Shown: positions 1 through 11,273 of the stretch, in pieces
Layout: every line of letters starts with the position of its first letter
Numbering within the stretch: the stretch's first letter is position 1
Source of the DNA: Juglans regia
Taxonomy: Eukaryota; Streptophyta; Magnoliopsida; Fagales; Juglandaceae
DNA: 64,000 bases
Direction: 5' to 3'
Assembly: GCF_001411555.2 (NCBI RefSeq)
Contig: NC_049909.1
Span: 7,633,485 to 7,697,484, forward strand
Program-made: the position numbers and the translations under genes
Notes under the pieces: model-generated
Database searches by the model: none
Seen by the model: the letters and a program-made list of their open reading frames with translations, nothing else
Told to the model about the DNA's origin: nothing

Positions 1-116
1 GGGCAAAAAAAAATAAACGTGTGAAGAATAGTAAAATAATATAGAATAAACTAAAACAAAATATAAATAAATAAAATCCATAGTCCAACTATACCAATTT
101 TGGGTCTGGGTGTTAC
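1..116 (-). repeat. Possible terminal fragment of an LTR entering from the left
   Basis: The stretch is A-rich and ends in GGGTGTTACA. Read on the minus strand this begins TGTAACACCC, a start typical of plant gypsy LTRs and close to the proven LTR starts elsewhere in the window. The rest of the LTR would lie outside the window, so neither a partner nor a target-site duplication can be checked. Confidence 0.3.
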
Positions 117-879
117 ACTAATGAAGAATACTAGTTTTATTGTTTTTCTTTTCAATTTCATTATGAACTAATTTTATTTTCTTGAGTTTTGATGTAGTCT
201 ACCATTGAACACATAATTTATATTCTAAGTTACTTTATTTTCAATATTTTCATGATTCTGTGTTTATTCCTTGTTCTTAATACTTGTAACTTTCTAGTTA
301 ATTATTGTTAAATCTATTGAATCACAATGAGACCAAGATGTGATTTGTGATTAAAGCTATAGGATTAAGCACCACTAGTTGAGCGAAAGTATAGATACTT
401 TACCGTGACTAGTGTGATTGTCAAGAAAAATCCAAAGAACTTAATGAGTCTCCAATTAGTTAAATTCACATAGAGATATGGAATTATTAATTGGAGATAT
501 TTTTAGTATTGTTCAATAGAAAATATTGAATAGTTAAGGGATTTTTATCATCAACTTGTGATAATTGGAATTCTATAACAAGGAAGAATAAATTGTGTAG
601 GATTTGCTAGGTGAAATCAAAAGCTCTATATCTATTCTTATTATCTTTAAAATCTAAATTTTAATGCTATTTTCTTCAATTTAATTTAGATAATCTATTC
701 TTCAAATTTTGGTTTTCCAAATAGTAATTAATTTAGTAAATTTCAGTACTCAATAACATAATTAATCCATGTGGGTTTGACATTTGTTTTCTTTAAAACA
801 CTTTACTATTTGTTACAATTCTGTGCACTTGCAGATATTTTCAGCACAACAATGATAAAGTATAGCATCATGTGTCCAT
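117..879. other. AT-rich stretch without a recognisable gene
   Basis: No coding region or known transposon domain is visible. The one ordered structure is a nested inverted repeat near base 390, listed separately. A TTGCAG at the end of a T-rich run near 825-834 looks like a splice acceptor, but no exon could be tied to it. Confidence 0.4.
373..414. other. Nested double hairpin
   Basis: An outer stem CACTAGT/ACTAGTG encloses an inner stem AAAGTAT/ATACTTT with a two-base loop, separated by six-base spacers on each side. Both 7-bp stems are perfect. The role is unknown. It could be an RNA structure of a degraded element or chance in AT-rich DNA. Confidence 0.4.
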
Positions 880-2274
880 GTCTCATGCATTTGAGTCTAT
901 GTTTTCAAAAAGAAAAAGAAAAAGGTCAAAGTATATTTTAGCACGACCCCAAATGCTAGAATGGGGAAATGCCCTAATGGAATTTCCTATCCACTCTGGA
1001 GTGTTTAAAGTCGAGTGAAGACCCCTGGGTCGATGAAGTACAGTTGACGAATCTAGAATGGTACCTTATGGAAAGGATATTGGAGCGAGGTTGCACCTAA
1101 AGCTAGTAGGAGCCATATGGTGAAGGTGAAGTAAGCGAACTGTCGTAAAAGAATATGTTTAAGTTATGACGTAGTCACCTCGATCGAGTGAATCATTGGT
1201 TGATGATGTAATTAGTGGGAACACACGGTGCTTAGGGTAGCCGTGAGGTCTCCAACAATTGAATTATGAAATGAACAAGGTATTTGAGCTCCATGTTACG
1301 ATATGATATGACATGCCATGATATGTTATGATATGACATGAAATGTCACGAAAGAATGTGATATGATCATAATATGATATGTTATGAATTGAAAGAATGG
1401 CATGATATCTAATGAAATGATAAGAATGGCATGATATGTTATGACAAGATCAAGAACCCAAGCTCAAATGATATGAACATGTGTTAAGAAGTCTAAAAGA
1501 TGAAAAGATGTTTTATGAAAAAGTATATGATGCATATGTCAAAGTTTTACGTCGAAGTTCATGTCCATGCATTCATTTGTGGTTTACTTGTATATGCTTG
1601 CGATATCTACTGTAAGTGTTTACTTGCTGGGATTTCTCAAAATCTCACTGTGGCAGTTTCCACTACCATTCCCCCACCGAAAATAGTAGAAGTTGTTACA
1701 GGTTTAGACGACTATGATGAAACACAAGAGGATGGTACCCTCGAACATCGAGGAGGTGCCCAAGACCAATGAGAGCTCGATGGAGCCCTATTTACGAGAT
1801 TGGATAGAGAACTTTGACCAGCTCATTGTCGAGGCCTTACAGCTCATTGAAGAGATGAAGAAGTTAAAGAATCAAGACAAGGACAGGTTTTTTTAGAAAA
1901 GAAAGAAGTCGGACTGAAGACGTATTTTGGGAAAAAAGGGACCATGGAAATAGTTGTAGAAAAGACTTGACTTATGGGTTTTGTGAAAATAGTCTTTTAT
2001 GGTCCTGTGTTTTGGGAGTCTTTTGAAAACAATTACCTATTTTGGAGTACTTTAATGAAATTTCCACTTTTAGGATGCTTACATTCGGTACCATGATTAT
2101 TATATTACCACCGTCCCTATGTAGTTAGAAGAATTTTTCTGGTACAAATTACTACATACTGCTAGATTTATAGGTCCATTGCATCTTATTTGTTATGTAC
2201 GAGAGGTATGTAGTCTTGAGTTACATGTCCTGACTAGTCACCATCCAATCCCAAGCGGGGCATATGGCGTCACA
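880..2274 (+). repeat. Diverged LTR fragment related to family A
   Basis: The order of landmarks matches the 3' half of the family A LTRs. There is a 'cacgaccc...ctctggagtgt' block followed by a 'gatgaagtacagt' block. Next come a zone of short ATGATATGACATG-type repeats and the motif 'acttgctgggattt' with a dyad. A CAG acceptor-like site precedes a terminal 'ccaatcccaagcgg...ggcgtcaca'. The LTR end is at the final CACA. No PBS follows, so the internal region is gone. Similarity is clear but much lower than among the A copies, so this is an older or sister family. Confidence 0.6.
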
Positions 2275-3245
2275 GTTTTACTGCTGCCCTTAAATCTCCA
2301 TAGTTGTGGATTATGAATGGTGTGACTTTAAAAGATGAGGACAATTTTGGTTTTCATATTTGGGCATGGATTGATTGGCATATATCATTATTGGTAACTT
2401 ATGTGGTACGTCTTTTCTATTTTTCCATTGCTTTGCATGCACAATTGGTTGGCTGCATTATTGGTTTGGTAGAGAACCCAAATCGCAGGGCCTGAGTTGA
2501 GAGCTCTTATACCAATCTTGAGGACAACAATGGCCTGCCATCATTTCAGTCTAATATTTCTTCATGGGATTAATTTTCCTGTATGGAATTAATTTTCAGT
2601 GACCAAGTGGTTTTGCTGATGAAGGTGAAAATAATTGTGAAATGAATGAGGAGGGAAACAAAAGCAGTAGATCATGAGGATGGCCCTCATGCCCCTAAGA
2701 AGACATTGTTTGCTGTCAAATAGTAGTGAGTTTCAAGTGAAAAAATACTTAATATTCATGGTGAAAGGAAAGAAGGGGGAACTTTTAGTGCAATCATAGA
2801 AAGAAACTATCAGTGAGTCAAGTTCAAAGAGTCTATTTACACCAACTCATTGGCTTCAGCATGTCCTACAACAGTTGAAAAATAGATTTTGAGCTTTTAC
2901 CTCATCTATTATTATGTTGATTTAATTTATTAACTCACTTTATAGATAATGGCAAGGTTGTGTTTTTTTTAACTATCATTACGAAAATAGAAATCCACAA
3001 TTTAGCCGAAATAGAACATCAGTCTCAAAATCATATAATGTTTCAAAATTTGAACGAACTAAAGTTGAAGTTTCTTCCCAAATTACTCTAGCAACAATGA
3101 ACACCGCAACAAACAACAATTTCTCAAATCAGATGAAGTATGCCATAATGTGAATATTAAGAGTTAATAATACTAGAAAAAGCTTATTCACTTGTAGTCC
3201 AACAAGGTTTGCCATTATAAATGATAAGGGTCGTTTGAGGCGAAG
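2275..3245. other. Unassigned spacer
   Basis: The sequence is moderately AT-rich. Only short open frames (up to 76 codons) with no recognisable protein are present. No LTR ends, tRNA-like or transposon domains could be found by eye. Confidence 0.4.
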
Positions 3246-3432
3246 TGTGATACCCCATATGATAAGGCTAAGGGTAGGTGGTGAAAGAGATCCCACATTG
3301 CTTGAAAAGGAAAATTTTTTAGTCTTTATAAGGTTCCAATGAGGCTCCAATTGTATCATTGGCTAGTCCTTTTAGAGAATAGACCATGTGGTTTGTGCCT
3401 TCTATTGGGGCGTTACAAATGGTATTAGAGCC
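3246..3432 (+). mobile_element. TRIM-like short LTR followed by a PBS
   Basis: A short LTR of about 172 bp begins TGTGATACCCC and ends GGGCGTTACA. It contains 'gagatcccacattgctt' and a TATA-like 'ctttataa', a layout known from plant TRIM retrotransposons. It is followed by 'tggtattagagcc', a good match to the PBS for initiator methionine tRNA. A second copy lies in the 3' LTR of element C. The internal region is missing: the sequence runs directly into another LTR fragment. The flanks CGAAG and AATGG are not a target-site duplication, as expected for a truncated element. Confidence 0.6.
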
Positions 3433-4200
3433 AGGTTTTCAGACGACACATTGTATTAGAACAGAGTACTGAATAGCTATAGAGCATTTCACATACTTAA
3501 AATAACATAAACAAAACATTTTCATTTAATCAAAGTAAACTTTTTAGATCTCATATTCACTCAATTCAAAACTATAATGCAACAAAATAAGCACATGTCT
3601 ACATCAGTCATGACAGAAAATACTTCATTCTTATACAAATTTCATAAGTATGCAGAACACTTATTCAAGGTTGTTTTCAAGTTCCTTTTCAAACAAATGT
3701 GCATATTTTCAAATCAAGCTTAGTCATTTTTCTTTTATACAAAGTCTAGTATAGGAATCCCGCTTACTTGACTCTTGCCGTGTATAAGTTATGCCTTCGA
3801 CCCGACCTCTAACAGAAATGACAACCTAAAACAATAAACATTTACCAAACAATTAATAACCCAAACAAGTATACCACTAAGCTTATTTAATAAAACCCCC
3901 TAACTACTTTTTAATCCAAAATCCACCATAAAGTAAACCTAAACAGCCACCTCTTCAAAATATCAATATTTACAACCAACAAGAACAAAATAATCTCCAC
4001 CCAACAATCACTTATCAAACCGTATAGCTTTATAATAATCCAGCCCATAACATCACGACAAACTAGTCACGTAAAGCTCCAAACAGCCAACCATTACTTC
4101 CGGCCAGCCACATACAAGAACACAACACCGTTTATAGATCCAACCATTCAAACATAAACCCATTAAAAATTTCCATCAACTTCCATCATTCTTGTCACAC
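3433..4200 (-). repeat. Family F LTR fragment
   Basis: From 'ttttcagacgacaca' onward this aligns by eye with the F LTRs near 56390 and 63700. Shared landmarks include a 'gcttactt' donor-like site, 'cctctaacag' and 'caacctaaaacaataaac'. The match fades beyond about 4200. It is joined on the left to the TRIM-like PBS and on the right to unassigned sequence, so both LTR ends are missing. Confidence 0.6.
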
Positions 4201-4517
4201 ATAACAACTCCTAACAATCTCCTCAAACTCAAACAAATTAGCACACAACACCAATGCAACCAACCTATGATTCACAATATCCAAATAACTATCATTCATT
4301 AAACTTTCAGCAAGCACACTTTACTCATTTAGCGCACGTAATTGACCAATCGAGTCTAATACCAGGTGAAGTGTCATACCTAGTGTCGTGAAGTGCTCGA
4401 TAAAATGAGCTAATTGGGCGATGATGTCTGAAATTGTACGTACAATCTTGTGAACCAGCACACAATGCTACTATCGGGTTTTGTACTCGACAATAACACG
4501 TGATGGAAATGATTTGA
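4201..4517. other. Unassigned segment next to the truncated LTR of C
   Basis: No gene is seen. It holds a perfect 12-base palindrome TTGTACGTACAA. It lies where the first part of the 5' LTR of C should be, so it is either the landing side of a deletion or part of another repeat. Confidence 0.35.
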
Positions 4518-6852
4518 CATGATTGCAAATAAATATGTCTGCCCTATTTTTGGCCCAAACCAAATGGTATTATAGTTTTTTTGCTATGTATTTTCCTATA
4601 TTTCGAAAATATTATGTTGTTATTAAACGTGATTTAATCATAGGTTATGATTATAGTGATTTTAAATTATATATGTTGGTATCATGTGCCTTGTGTTGAG
4701 GTTTGGTTGGTAATCTATTTTTAGGATGCTAGAGGTTTGGTTCAAAGGTTTTGCTTGGTTCTATAATTTCATATCTTGCTTTTTTAAAGGTATTTAGTGG
4801 GTAAACCATAGACTTGAGTGTTTAAAGGTTTTAAAGTTGCTTAATAGGTAACTTCGCTATACTTTATGCTATGTTTAATTTTAATGGGATATGCTAGAAA
4901 ATATTTCTTATGTGAATAGGTTATAGCTTAGTTAGCTTAGATATAAGAGATTAATTGTGCATGATGTATTAGGATATGTAAAGTTGTCCAAGTATTTCCT
5001 AAGTCCATGTCGTGTCATGTCTTGATGTAAAAATAGCCCAATTGTGTTTCCTCATTTGGTTAAATTCTACCTAACCCAAGAGTCCAAAATATTGATAAGC
5101 TAACCCTTTTATAATGAAGGACCACAAGTTGATTTAAAGGGCATGTTTCCTAAGCTGGTTTAGCCTACTTAAGATGCCTAAATCTATTTTAAAGCCGTTG
5201 TTGAGAATTTTCAGATTTTTACCTCCTAATACCCACACCTCAAGGTGAGCTTGAACTAAAGAGACCTTGGTTGAAGTCTATGAATTCTTAACTACTTTTT
5301 AGGTAAACTCTTAAAATAGCCTTTTCATGGACAGCTAGCATGTCTTAATATTTAGCTTATTGCTCTTGTAAGTTGAGGTGAGGACTAGCGATCGGGTTAA
5401 TGCTAAGCATAGAAGGGACGTTAGATTGTAATATTGTGGCTTTCTCTTTTAAAGGGAGGGTTAAAGAATATTGTATGAGTATTAACACGCTATGCTATTT
5501 ATTCAAATAGGACCTATATTGAAGTTGGAAGTATCAAGGGGCATAGAGGTAAGTAGCTATGTCCATGCTTCTTACACCAAGTTCTCTTTATGAAAGAATG
5601 TCTCTCCCTTATTGCAAATGTTCTTCTAAAGAAAAGAGTTAATGAATATAGTATGTACAAGCCCTTTCTTGATAGTCCTTGTTAAGCACCCTATCGATTA
5701 TAATTGTGTGTATGTTTATAAGGTAATGCATGCATGTAGGTTCTTAGTCATGAGATTTCCATACATGCTCTCTCAATAAACTTATTGTTGATTCCTATAT
5801 GTTAGCATGAAAATATATCTTGTTCATAAAAATGAATGTGCATCAGACTAAGAAAGATGATGAAAGTGTATTGATTGCAAAGGAAAGGAAATGAATGTCT
5901 CATGCTTTATGCTTCAAGTGATGCTTTAAATGAGTTTTAAAATGTCCCTATGAACCGATGCTTTTAAATGAGATGAATAAAGTATTTTAAAATGTCCCTA
6001 TGAACTCATGCTTTAAATGACGCCAAGAAAGTGTTTTAAAATGCCTATATGAACTCATTCTTAAATGACGCGAAGAAAGTGTTTAAAAATGTCCCTATGA
6101 ACTCATGTTTTATGGATGTCATGAAAGATGATGTTTAAACTGATGCTTTTAAATGATATTCTTCCATGAATGAACCGTTAAACGAAAAGGACTGACATGA
6201 ATGAAAGAAAGAAATGACTAAATGAATGAAGGTTTTATTGTATGAAAATACATAACGGCCATATGAATGAAAAAGGTAACAAAGGAATGGGCATATTGCA
6301 ATGCCGGATAAGTAGTACTGGTAGTGTACTCAGTGCTGCCTCCTGGCTGAAAGGGATTCTCAACATGTGGCCACGGGCAGAATCCAGGTGCAACGGAAGA
6401 CTGCTAATCCTAACACACAGGGCATAATAGTGTATACTGGCCAAAGAAAGTGAAATATGAAAGTATAGTTTTAAACATCCAGGTAATGAAGAAAAGGCTG
6501 GGGAGCAAGGTATTACTGTAGAGAGAGAGAGGCAGACACTTAGTGTATTCCCTGTTGCTTCGACTTTACATGGATAATGGGTCATGATTATGTGTGTTGC
6601 TTTCATGTTGAGATGGAGTCACTCTCTAACTAGAACAATTATGTTTTTATGAACGTATGATGGACTCTGAGAGTCTTTTATGGATGAATGTTCAAATAGA
6701 ATGTCTATCATATGTTCCCTTTATTAAATCAGGAATTTAGAATATCCGTGTGTCATGTCCATGCCGAACGCATGTTATTAGAAAAAGAAAAAGAAAGAAA
6801 AAGACAGGCATATACTTCGCGATCCCGCCCTTCCCAGGGTGAGGTTGTGACA
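4518..6852 (+). repeat. Truncated 5' LTR of element C
   Basis: It aligns with the 3' LTR of C from 'attgcaaataaatatg' to the end, closing in GGTTGTGACA. Compared with the 3' copy it lacks the first part and also a block between 'agtatagtt' and 'ttaaa.gtccagg', which would carry the TGAGT/ACTCA dyad. It has an exon-like block (5511-5548) bounded by 'caaatag' and 'GAG|GTAAGTAG'. Confidence 0.8.
5905..6120 (+). repeat. About 50-bp minisatellite inside the 5' LTR of C
   Basis: Roughly four imperfect units are built around 'ttttaaaatgtccctatga', each followed by 'actcatgctttaaatgacgc' or a close variant. The 3' LTR carries the same array with extra partial units. Confidence 0.7.
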
Positions 6853-6857
6853 AATCT

Positions 6858-6869
6858 TGGTACCAGAGC
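6858..6869 (+). promoter_or_regulatory. PBS of element C
   Basis: TGGTACCAGAGC lies five bases after the LTR end TGTGACA. It resembles the 3' end complement of plant initiator methionine tRNA (TGGTATCAGAGC) with one change. It would prime minus-strand DNA synthesis. Confidence 0.75.
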
Positions 6870-7064
6870 AAAAGGTTATAAGGTCCTGTAGACTTTAGGG
6901 ATGAACTAAGCTGAAGTCCTCTCTCTAAAGTATGCCAAGCTCCGAAGGAAGTTTAAAAGGTATTTTCTTATTGAGTATCATGAATTATGTTTGAATGATT
7001 GCAATTCCTGCATATTTGTTTCATATGGGTTCATTGCTATTGTTACTATTATACATGTTTTAGT

Positions 7065-7513
7065 ATGGCACCGATAGACAATACTAAGAAAGACATGTTG
7101 GGGGGGGCGACCCCATTTCCATGGTGTAAAGAATCAACAGGAGGTTCCCAGAGATACAAGGGACCTCACCAATGCAGTTGCTTGCTTGATGGAGACCGTT
7201 ATTGATGGACAAACTGAGACATAAAGACAAACCCAACATTCAACAACCTTCGAACTATTCGGTAGACAAGACCCTTCGGTGTTTGATGGCACGTGTAGAG
7301 AAGATAGAATTCGCACGTGTGTTTGGTGGCACGCGTAGTCTCATGTCTGAAACAAGAGAAGATAGAATCCGCTGCTTACAACTTATTTGACGTGGCAAAC
7401 TGGTATTGGAAGTCTACTCATGGGTTTATTCCACAAGAGTTAAGCGAGTTAACTCCAATTTCGTAGGCGATATTTAAAGAAGCTTTCATTGACCGGTTCT
7501 TTCCATATTTCCC
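7065..7513 (+). pseudogene. Gag remnant of element C
   Basis: A capsid-like stretch can be followed over a stop and frame changes: residues like 'NLFDVANWYWKSTHGFIPQE' and 'FKEAFIDRFFP' match the usual gypsy gag pattern of a W-containing helix followed by F...F.rFfp. The normal gag is several hundred residues with a CCHC knuckle. Here most of the nucleocapsid part is missing and the protease follows almost directly. It lies right after the PBS and leader. It is non-functional. Confidence 0.55.
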
Positions 7514-7525
7514 CATCGTGCATTA

Positions 7526-8450
7526 GTGTTAAGTGATTCTGTTGCTACGCACTCTTTTATATCTTGTAAGTTTGCTTGTCAAAGTGAGAGGACCCCTAGG
7601 TCCTTGGAGTGTGTGATGTCAGTTTCTACTCCACTAGGAAACTCCGTAAATTGTAGTTTTGTATTAAAGGGACGTGCGATTGAGATACTAGGTTGGCACC
7701 TCCTTGTCGATTTAATCATATTCGACATGGAGGGGTTCGATGCCATTTTGGGCATGGACTGGTCATCTAAGCACCATGCCTACATGGAGTGCTTCAAGAA
7801 GAGAGTGGTCTTTAGACCATCGGGTGAGACAAAGTTTCGCCTCTGTGTAATGGGTAAGTGCCCTAAGCCAAGATGGTTTCCGCGCTAAAGGCAATCGAGA
7901 TGCTAAAGATGGGTTCTGTGGGATTCTTGGCTAATTTGGTTGTCTCAACCGAATGAGCCTCAGCTTCTGGACATGAAGGTAGTGAGAGAGTTCCCCAATG
8001 TCTTTCCGGATAAGCTACTAGCTTACCTCTAGATAGAGAGATTGAGTTCTCAATAGGTCATCTACTGGGAACGACGTCGATCACCAAAACACCCTATCGG
8101 ATGGCACTTGTACAGATCAAGGAGCTTAAGGATCAGCTGCAGGAACTATTGGAGAAGGGCTTTATTCGCCCCAGTGTGTCACCATGGGGAGCACCAGTCC
8201 TCTTTGTAAGAAGAAAGATGGATCATTGCGCCTTTGCATCAATTATAGAGAACTGAACGGGGTGACCGTTAAGAATTGGCATCTGTTACCTCAGATCGAT
8301 GATCTATTCGATCAACTTCAAGGAGCACAGTTATTCTCAAAGATCGATCTCTATTCGAGATATTACCAGTTGAAGATTAAGGTTGAAGATGCTCCTAAAA
8401 CTGCCTTAAGGACAAGGTATGGACATTACAAATTTCTCGTAATATCCTTC
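7526..8450 (+). pseudogene. Protease and first part of reverse transcriptase of element C
   Basis: An aspartic-protease domain opens the stretch: 'DSVATHSFIS' stands where gypsy proteases have DSGATHSFIS, so the glycine of the catalytic triad is changed to valine. 'FDAILGMDW' follows, as in the family. After stops and a frame change comes reverse transcriptase, with '[14 protein letters not shown]', '[17 protein letters not shown]' and '[13 protein letters not shown]'. The frame runs to '[11 protein letters not shown]' and stops exactly at the insertion of solo LTR D. The next residues, 'GLTNAPVASMDLMN', are found on the far side of that LTR. Confidence 0.85.
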
Positions 8451-9368
8451 TGTAACCCCCCCTTCCCGTAGGCTAGGTGTGTCACGTGTTTTTCATAAAA
8501 ACAAACCCGGCAATAGATCCCAAATTTCATAATTGAAAAACTGAACTTTTATTATGCGGAAAAGGTCTAATAAAACTGTTTTCCAAAACATTAAATGAAA
8601 TAAGCTGAATAAATTCATGTCATAAAGACATGTTTAATTTTAGAAAGTCTGAACTAGAATAAAATGCTCCTTCTACTCCTGGCCTGCCTGCTCGTAATCA
8701 TCATCCTCACCTGGGTGGTTAAAACATGAAAAATAAACTAAAATGAGTCGAAGACTCAGTAAGAAATCCATCACAACGTAAACGTAATAAACATAAGATT
8801 TTCATAAAAACTTTCATGCTGAGCTTAAAATTCATGACTGTTCATACTGATGTTCATCCTATGTATGACTGATTTAACTGAATTAACTGACTGATCTGAC
8901 TGATTTATCTGATTTATCTGACTGGCCAACACACTTAACCTTGTGTGCAAGGTTGTGCACCGGCCCCACATCCCGCTGCAGCAAGGGGAACCGCTGATAG
9001 TATTCTAGCATACTATGGTGGACCACGACTAGGTTCATGGCTTGCACACCACCCTGAACTGAACTGAACTGCATTGGTACCATGCATCTGAATGGCCATC
9101 TTATTAACTGATCTGATATTATCTTACACTTGAATTTAAGATGACTTATGTGTCTTATACACATGAGATGCATGACATAATACATACATAATTATAATTT
9201 CTGAAACTGAAACATGATGCGGAATGACATGATCGTATGCTATGTTAGATGACATGTTTGCATATGACATGAGCGGTTCATAAATAATGGCTGTCAAAGA
9301 ACTAGCTTGAATAATACATACATATAAGCTAACTATGATAATCCTAATTTATGATCAAATTTACTTAC

Positions 9369-9410
9369 CTCGCTGCGTTTCTTCTTGAATAATACTTCGT
9401 AACTTGTGAC
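9369..9410 (-). other. Exon-like 42-nt block in LTR D
   Basis: On the minus strand the block is entered through 'gaatatag' and left through GCGAG|GTAAGTAA, a near-perfect donor. The D-family copy at 47801-47842 has the same position and the same length. Splicing has not been shown. Confidence 0.4.
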
Positions 9411-11163
9411 CTATATTCAATAAATAACTATCACTAAATTGTTTGGAAATAAATAAATACTAATATCTTACTTAACTAAATTCAGAATTCTAAAAGATAG
9501 TCAAACAAATATTTTGTTTAACACTATAATCAATAAATCCTAGTATTCAAATTACTTAAAATACTAATAACATATTAAAACTTAGTAGAATACTTGAGCT
9601 ATTTAAATACGTAATAAAACTTCAATTCTTAAAATAAGTTTCATTTCTTAACAAAATGATTAAATCTTGTAAGAAATCTAATAAATATTAATATCATTTA
9701 AATATTCTTAACATATTTCTCTACTTTCAACCTACAACTTTAATAGTATAATTATAACAACATTTATTAAAGTAGACAGTAGAATCTCATTTAATAAATC
9801 GTTCAAAATAAATTAATAACTCTTACTGCTGAAATATGATATCTAATCTTTCAAATATAATTTAACTGTATATATATATATAAATCTAAAATAATTGGTG
9901 GAAACATTCGATTTAATAAAAGTAGACTTAATCATAATATTATTTAAAACTCATAACATATTCCTTAATTCTTTTTAAAATATAACATAATAATTTTATT
10001 AAAATCCGACTAAATAGATAAAAGAAAACTAACTAAAATAATAGGCTTCATAATGTACTTCAAAACACATTTTAAATTCCTTAAACAATTTCTTAATAAA
10101 AAGAGCATTTGACTAATATATTTACTTAATAAAATTAAACTCAACTTGAAATATTAAACTCAACTTTAATTAAAATGACATAACAATATTCATAATTAAC
10201 ATATACTTAAACGTAAGGTTATAAATATAATTATACTTAAAAACACTGCTTCAAGATACTAGATTAGAAAGGGCATACTTGTAATTTCATCTACTAACAC
10301 TTAGTAAACTGAAACCTAAAGCAAATACGTATATATATTCTGCAGAAAAACAGAGAGCTCGGGAGAGAGAGACGCGCGAATCAAAGGCTCACCGAGAGAG
10401 AGACTGACGTGCGGCGGTTCTGGGTTGCTGGCGGGGGTCACGGCGGCGCGACTGGGGGCTCGTCTGTGGTGGTGCGATGCCGAAGGAAAAGAACCATGCG
10501 GCAGTGCAACCGAGAGGGAGGGAGGTGCACGTACAGAGCTAGGTGGCTGAGGGTCGTAGGCCAACCGGGATGGAGTAGGTGCCACGGAGAAGAGCTGGTC
10601 GGCGGTTTCTGGCACCGTGGGTGGTGCACCGACTCCTAGGGTGATCGGCAGAACAATATGAACTGGTAGCGTCGAGATGCTTGGCAAGAAGCCACCGCGT
10701 GGCGTACGTGCGACAGGGCTTGGAGGTCCTTCACGGTCATGCATGGTCTGCGCAGTGGGGTGGTCGCTGTGGTGGTTCCGTCGTCGAGTAGTGGCCTTTC
10801 CGATTGCTGTGTCTCACTGAGTGGTGCCCAGTGCTATGGCATGGGCTTGCTTTGTTCCGTGAGTGTAAAACAGAGTCATGCCCTTCCAATCATTCCGTGC
10901 GACGTTGGTTTCCGTTTGGTCTAACGAGGTCGACGGCACTACAGGTAGCGGGGCTGAGCATGGGCTAGGCAAGGCTCAAAGTGGTTCTTGGTCTGCGGCG
11001 TGAGGTTTTCTTCATGCAGAAGATCCAGCGTATAAACATATATATATATATATATAGGTGGTAGAGAACACTCTAAAATAAAACCCTAGGGAAAGAGAAG
11101 TGCATGCATGAGAGTGGAGACGTGCGGGGCGGAGAGGAGGGAAAACGTGGAACTTAAAATTTG

Positions 11164-11178
11164 AGTTATCCTAACAAC

Positions 11179-11210
<32 letters not shown>
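11164..11210. repeat. AAT/TTA microsatellite in LTR D
   Basis: A run of about ten 'aat' units lies close to the promoter-proximal LTR end. Confidence 0.85.
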
Positions 11211-11273
11211 TATAAAAAAAATACATAAAACTTATCTTATACCCTAATCTAAGGATCGGGTTGTTACACCTTC

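Larger units (their letters stand above)
8451..11268 (-). mobile_element. Solo LTR D inserted in reverse transcriptase of C
   Basis: The segment has TG...CA ends (TGTAAC...GTTACA). It is flanked by the perfect 5-bp direct repeat CCTTC at 8446-8450 and 11269-11273, and removing it restores the reading order of reverse transcriptase. No PBS, polypurine tract or coding domain is inside, so it is a solo LTR left by LTR-LTR recombination. Minus orientation follows from its match to the solo LTR at 46295-49043 (TGTAACAACCCGATCC against TGTAACGACCCGATCC). A GC-rich, leader-like part near 10380-10920 ends in a donor-like CG|GTGAGC on the minus strand. CTGA-rich repeats lie at 8860-8925. Confidence 0.95.

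Noticed and set aside
3246..3417. Cassandra element (TRIM with 5S rRNA-like LTR)
   Set aside because: No 5S rRNA-like A box, intermediate element or C box could be found in the LTR.
10316..10744. Proline-rich 142-codon minus-strand frame in solo LTR D
   Set aside because: It lies in the GC-rich leader-like part of an LTR, overlaps open frames on the other strand, and the sister LTR at 46860-47510 does not keep it.
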